From: Lenzites betulinus
Taxonomy: Eukaryota; Basidiomycota; Agaricomycetes; Polyporales; Polyporaceae
Direction: 5' to 3'
Assembly: GCA_022264855.1 (NCBI GenBank)
Contig: JABYQU010000045.1
Coordinates: 186,001-250,000, forward strand
DNA: 64,000 nt
Every line of letters starts with the position of its first letter. Position 1 is the stretch's first letter. The translations under genes and the position numbers were made by a program. The notes under the pieces were generated by a model. The model saw only the letters and a list, made by a program, of their open reading frames with translations, searched no databases and had not been told where the DNA came from. Below, piece after piece: positions 60,067-64,000 of this stretch.

Positions 60067-60621
60067 AGAACACCGTAGCCGCGAGAGTGAGCTGGCAGTA
60101 CTACTTGGACTCAACAGAGATTTAGAGCAGGAAAGCAAGCAAAGATCAAGTTTGTATCGTGAGCTGAGCGACTACACCCCAGCAACGCAAGAGGGAGAAG
60201 ACCTGTATGTCTGGATGCAAGCGCAAGGCGGGAGGACCGCCGGGAGTACTTACTGCGCCGGGTTAGACGCCCGTTGTGCCACGTCCTTCATCGCGGTCAC
60301 GTGTGAGACGCGCTGTCGCGTCCGCGGAGAAGCTCAGCTTCTCCAAGGAGCACCGTAAGCTGACGGAAGAGTAGAGAACATATATATGGAGGCGTGTACA
60401 ATATTATATGCGGATTGGATTCGGGGCGCCTATCGCGGTGGATGCGCTGGTTCAACGTGACTACTGGCCACTTTTGATGACGTCTCTTAGCTTACGTTTC
60501 GCACAGGGCACACATTCCGTTGAGTTTAAGATGCAGGAACCTACCAACAGAAACCACGACCGTCATAATTGCCAAAGTACTTCACTCTGCAGGTAGTTTG
60601 AACACTCACCGGTACCGTATT
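60067..60621. other. Intergenic upstream of UGGT
   Basis: Promoter of the UGGT gene and 3' flank of the F-box-like fragment. Nothing recognised beyond that. Confidence 0.4.
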
Positions 60622-61078
60622 CTATGCCAAAATCGACATAAACTTCATAACCACCTTCAGCGCAATCATCGTTATAGAAGTCAGGCTCGCGAAGGGCGAG
60701 TCTGGGCGACCCGCATACTTAGAGAGACGCGCAATGTCTCGCGGATTTGGTTCTCGGGTAAAGACCTCCGTCATCGAACATCAATTGAGCTACTACATCA
60801 ACGGGAGAGACGTGTAAGCGCAATATGATGCTCACCACTTGACGAACGGCTTTGGAGAGCCCCTCAGGAAGCGTGTGTAGCAGGAGTATAACGAGAGTAT
60901 ACATATTCTTCCAGAGGACATCAAGCGCAAGTTCGCTGAGGGCGTTGCATGCGACGGCGAGGGCAGCTAGAGAGGGCTGTTTTGGATCGTCATAGTATGG
61001 GTTTCCATTTCCGCGAAGAAAAACACAGATGTGTGAGATAGTTTCACGGGGCAGGGAGGTGATGCATGGTTGGGTCAT
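60622..61078 (-). pseudogene. F-box-like protein, probably truncated
   Basis: Two exons read down: 61078-60836 and 60765-60622, giving 128 residues. The N-terminus LPRETISHICVFL followed by SLAALAVACNALSELALDVLW is the pattern of mushroom F-box proteins (Leu-Pro helix, then a helix with A..LSE.ALD.LW). The second exon opens VFTREPNPRDIARLSKYAG, matching the usual next segment of that family. Then the frame meets a stop, while the expected leucine-rich region of several hundred residues is absent. A neighbouring frame (DFYNDDCAEGGYEV) looks protein-like near the stop, so a frameshift is possible. If alive, the product would recruit substrates to an SCF ubiquitin ligase. Confidence 0.45.
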
Positions 61079-61726
61079 GATTCTGCAATATGGGAGGGAC
61101 ACGACTCGGAGTAAGCACCATAAAAGTTATCTGTGAGGGTCAAAGCTCACGAGTAGATGCAGCGGTAGCTGGATGCCTAGTATGAGCGGCCAGCCTGATC
61201 GCCAGTGCTTGAACAGCTTCCAGTACAGAAGCATGTCGTCCTATGCAGTCCCCCCCAATCTATCACGTTGCAGACAACGAAGGTCGTATACACTATCGTC
61301 AAACACTACGCCTAGTCTGACAAATATTGTGTTGCCTTGTTCGAGTCGCGCCGTACCTATAGCCTCATCATGTCAAGATTCGCCCGCATAGCCGTGTGAG
61401 AGGTTCGGAACAAATCTATGTATACGCCAATTTGATCAGTCAACCCATCCTGTTCTCTATACCGCCGTCGTCGAGTCTACATACGTACGAGAAGCTGAGA
61501 AGAGGTGTAGTTGCGTGTTACTTAGATAGTTAGACGCCCGCTTATTACTGTGATCATGCAGCACCGAGATAAGATTAGATCCTGCTCGATATTTTGTCAG
61601 CTTCGGCTTCCTCATCTTCCTCCTTGTCCTCAACCCCAGATCCCCTGGCCCCCTTACCCTCATCCCTCCACTGCGTTTGATTGAACAAAAGCTAGTACTT
61701 AGGAGGACTCGCACACACCTTCTGGC
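61079..61726. other. Divergent intergenic region before NMD3
   Basis: Contains the promoters of the F-box-like fragment and NMD3. No other feature recognised. Confidence 0.4.
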
Positions 61727-63507
61727 ATGGAATTTGTTCCAGCACCAGCCGTACTCCGCGTACTCTGCGCGGACTGTGGCACTCCCATCGTACCCAACTC
61801 TGCCAACCTCTGTGTAGCGTGCCTGCGTAATTCGGTCGACATCACGGAAGGTATTCCAAAGCAAGGTGAGAACCACGTAGTACGCATCACTCGTTCGAGC
61901 TGAGACGAACTTTTACGACCCAGCTTCCGTATCGTTCTGCCGTAACTGCGAAAGGTTCCTCTCACCGCCAACCTCATGGACCATCGCGCGCCCGGAATCC
62001 CAAGAGCTTCTCGCGATATGCTTGAAGAAGCTCAAAGGCCTTAACAAAGTCCGATTAACGGAGGCACACTTTATCTGGACCGAACCGCACTCCAAACGGC
62101 TGCGCGTATCTCTCACCATCCAGAAAGAAGTGCTCACATCGACGATCCTCGAGCAAATTTTCGAGATCGAGTATCTGGTACAATACGGCCAGTGCCCAGA
62201 TTGCACGAAGCTCGCGGCGAAGAACACATGGAAAGCCCTCGTCCAGGTCCGACAGAAAGTTCCGCATAAGCGAACTTTCTTATTCCTCGAGCAGCTCATT
62301 TTGAAGCATGGCGCACAAAAAGACACTATCTCGGTCAAGGAGGTCAGGGATGGTCTGGACTTCTTTTACAGCTCGCGAAGTCATGCTCTGAAGATGGTCG
62401 ATTTTCTTAACGGCGTGGTGCCTGTTAGGTAAGTGCGATTTTAGCCTTCAAGCCGCCCAACCGCTCAATGTGCTACTCAGGTCGAAAGCGTCAGAGCAGC
62501 TATTGTCTACAGACACCCACACAAACACTGCCAACTTCAAGTACACATACTCCGTTGAGATCATCCCTATATGCAAGGATGATTTGGTCTGCATACCTCC
62601 TAAGCTCGCTCGACAACTTAGCAACATCTCGCCGCTCACGATCTGTACCCGCGTCGGGAACTCTCTCCATCTCATGGATCCGTCCACACTCCAAGTGTGC
62701 GAGCTGACGTCCCACGTCTACTGGCGAACACCCTTCGAATCCTTGGCAAGCATCACCGATCTCGTAGAGTTCACCGTCCTCGACGTAGAGCCTTCCGGCA
62801 CGACGCGCGGCAAGTGGGTGCTCGCAGACGCACAGATCGCACTCTCGGGCGCGTTCCGCTCGCACGCGGACGAGGACGGCATGGACTTCGAGTCCGCGAC
62901 GGCCTCCCAGATCTTCCACACACGCACGCACCTCGGCGCCATCCTGCAGCCGGGCGACTCCGCGATGGGCTACTTCCTCACGAACGCGAATTTCAACTCG
63001 GACGACTTCGCGGCGCTGCCCTCGCACCGCGTCCCGGACATCGTTCTTGTGAGGAAGGCGTACCCGAACCGCCGCAAAAAGAACAAGCCGCGTGCGTGGC
63101 GCCTGCGCAGTATCGCGAAGGAGGCAGGCGAGGAGGGCGAGACCGGCGGCGGACGCGGTGTTGTCGGGCGTATGGGCGGCCGAGACCAGAAGAAGATCGA
63201 GGAAGACTACGAGCTCTTCTTGCGCGAGATCGAAGAGGACCAGGAGATGCGTGGCGCGGTCAACCTGTACCGCGCGAAGAACGACCTGCCGGGCGCGGGC
63301 GCGGGGTTGGCCGGAGGCAAGACGCGGAAGAAGTCTCAATTTGGGATGGACGTCGATGAGAGTGCGATGGAGCAGGAGCAGGCAACGCCTGCCCCCGTCG
63401 CTGATGCCGAGGCGACGGACGATGAAGAAGACGAACCCGACTTCCCAGACGTCAAGTTGGACGAGCTTCTCGAGGACTTCGACGAGATGACGCTGGAGGA
63501 GGCATGA
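61727..63507 (+). CDS. NMD3: 60S ribosomal export adaptor NMD3
   Basis: Three exons: 61727-61865, 61924-62428, 62481-63507, giving 556 residues. The N-terminus has paired Cys motifs for zinc: LCADCGTPI, NLCVACLRN, FCRNCERFL and, further on, YGQCPDCTKL. Family sequence continues with KVRLTEAHFIWTEPHSKRL, VRQKVPHKRTFLFLEQLI, SSRSHALKMVDFLNGVVPVR and DPSTLQVCELTSHVYWRTPF. The C-terminal tail is acidic (DELLEDFDEMTLEEA) and should contain the leucine-rich nuclear export signal. NMD3 binds nascent 60S subunits and recruits Crm1 for export through the pore; it is released in the cytoplasm by Lsg1. It lies tail to tail with the dehydrogenase, 130 bases apart. Confidence 0.97.
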
Positions 63508-63637
63508 GCAAAGAATTGGGGCAGAAGTTGTACGTCGCTGTATCATTGCTGCTTTTTAGAAGTCTGTATTTCAAGATGCCGATGTATGTGGTCTTAACTA
63601 CCCCCAGAACGAATCATGTTGTGTTGGTCGTTCCATC

Positions 63638-64000
63638 TCACCACGGAATCTCCTCCCCGTTGTACCTGAAGAACTTCCCGCTGTCCTTCTTGGTCAGCGT
63701 AGTGACCACCTTGAGGATATTCGACACGCTGAACTCCGGTTCGAGCATGGCGCCCTCACCACCCATGTCTGCGCGGGGTTTGATTAGTTCAGGATGAGCT
63801 ACGTGTGAGTCTGCCACTTACCTGTCTTGACCCAACCAGGATCGAGGACGATGCTCGTGATGTCCGGACGCTCGACCTTCTGCTTGTACGTCTATGTCAC
63901 GACATACATCCAAGCCCTTCAGTCCAAGACAACTTCGCACATCGACGCTAAGGACACTCACCAGCATGTTGAGCGCGGTCTTGCTGATACTGTATGTGGC
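63638..64000 (-). CDS. Short-chain dehydrogenase/reductase, 3' part only
   Basis: Three exon pieces read down from the window edge: 64000-63962, 63891-63822, 63768-63638; the rest lies beyond the window. The visible C-terminal part includes the catalytic YxxxK motif (ATYSISKTALNML), a typical LDPGWVKTDMGG segment, and the end KFFRYNGEEIPW. This is the layout of the C-factor/carbonyl-reductase-like SDR group in fungi, NAD(P)H-dependent oxidoreductases of unknown substrate. The Rossmann N-terminus cannot be judged. Confidence 0.88.

Noticed and set aside
1..64000. CRISPR arrays, bacterial operons, tRNA or rRNA genes
   Set aside because: No spaced direct repeats of the right kind, no cloverleaf with a T-loop GGTTCRA-type box that I could fold, no rRNA sequence; the window is eukaryotic.

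Overview
The window is nuclear DNA of a filamentous basidiomycete, most likely an Agaricomycete. The genes are GC-rich and split by many short introns (mostly 50-65 nt, GTRNGT donors, CTRAY-like branch sites, YAG acceptors). The gene content is fungal: a P-type H+-ATPase, Vps68, DUF1996-WSC proteins, a Kelch-MYND protein and an F-box-like fragment. I rebuilt splice structures by hand; every multi-exon model below keeps its frame and sums to a whole number of codons. No genus can be named from sequence alone.

Layout. 1-10.8 kb, all on +: an HMG-box factor, an AT-rich repeat element, a Kelch-MYND protein, a Gly/Ser-rich protein with a conserved aromatic core, and a Vps68/TMEM50 membrane protein. 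11.2-13.1 kb: RPS13 (-) and RPS6 (+), head to head. 14.5-30.2 kb: two DUF1996-WSC paralogues in opposite orientation (14.5-16.8 kb - and 28.1-30.2 kb +) enclose a HAD phosphatase (-), an aldo/keto reductase (-) and a mitochondrial DHTKD1-like 2-oxoacid dehydrogenase E1 (+, about 20 exons including a 6-nt exon). 31.2-35.6 kb: a direct segmental duplication carries two unrecognised Cys/His and coiled-coil genes (-); one copy has lost its second Cys/His module. 36.8-40.0 kb: PMA1-type plasma-membrane H+-ATPase (-). 40-45.3 kb: no gene I can support. 45.3-53.5 kb: an imperfect inverted repeat with arms of about 1.3-1.5 kb brackets a gene for a 1300-residue low-complexity protein (-); a 489-bp terminal-inverted-repeat element sits in the left arm only. 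53.8-60.1 kb: UDP-glucose:glycoprotein glucosyltransferase (-, 29 exons, HDEL end). 60.6-61.1 kb: F-box-like fragment (-). 61.7-63.5 kb: NMD3 (+). 63.6-64.0 kb: 3' part of a short-chain dehydrogenase (-), cut by the window edge.

Functions. Most genes are housekeeping: ribosome proteins and 60S export (RPS13, RPS6, NMD3), ER glycoprotein quality control (UGGT), membrane energisation (PMA1), endosomal sorting (Vps68) and mitochondrial 2-oxoacid oxidation. They do not form one pathway. The lineage-specific material consists of the duplicated DUF1996-WSC pair, the duplicated Cys/His proteins, the inverted repeat with its nested element, and several small repeat structures. These are the best places for further work.
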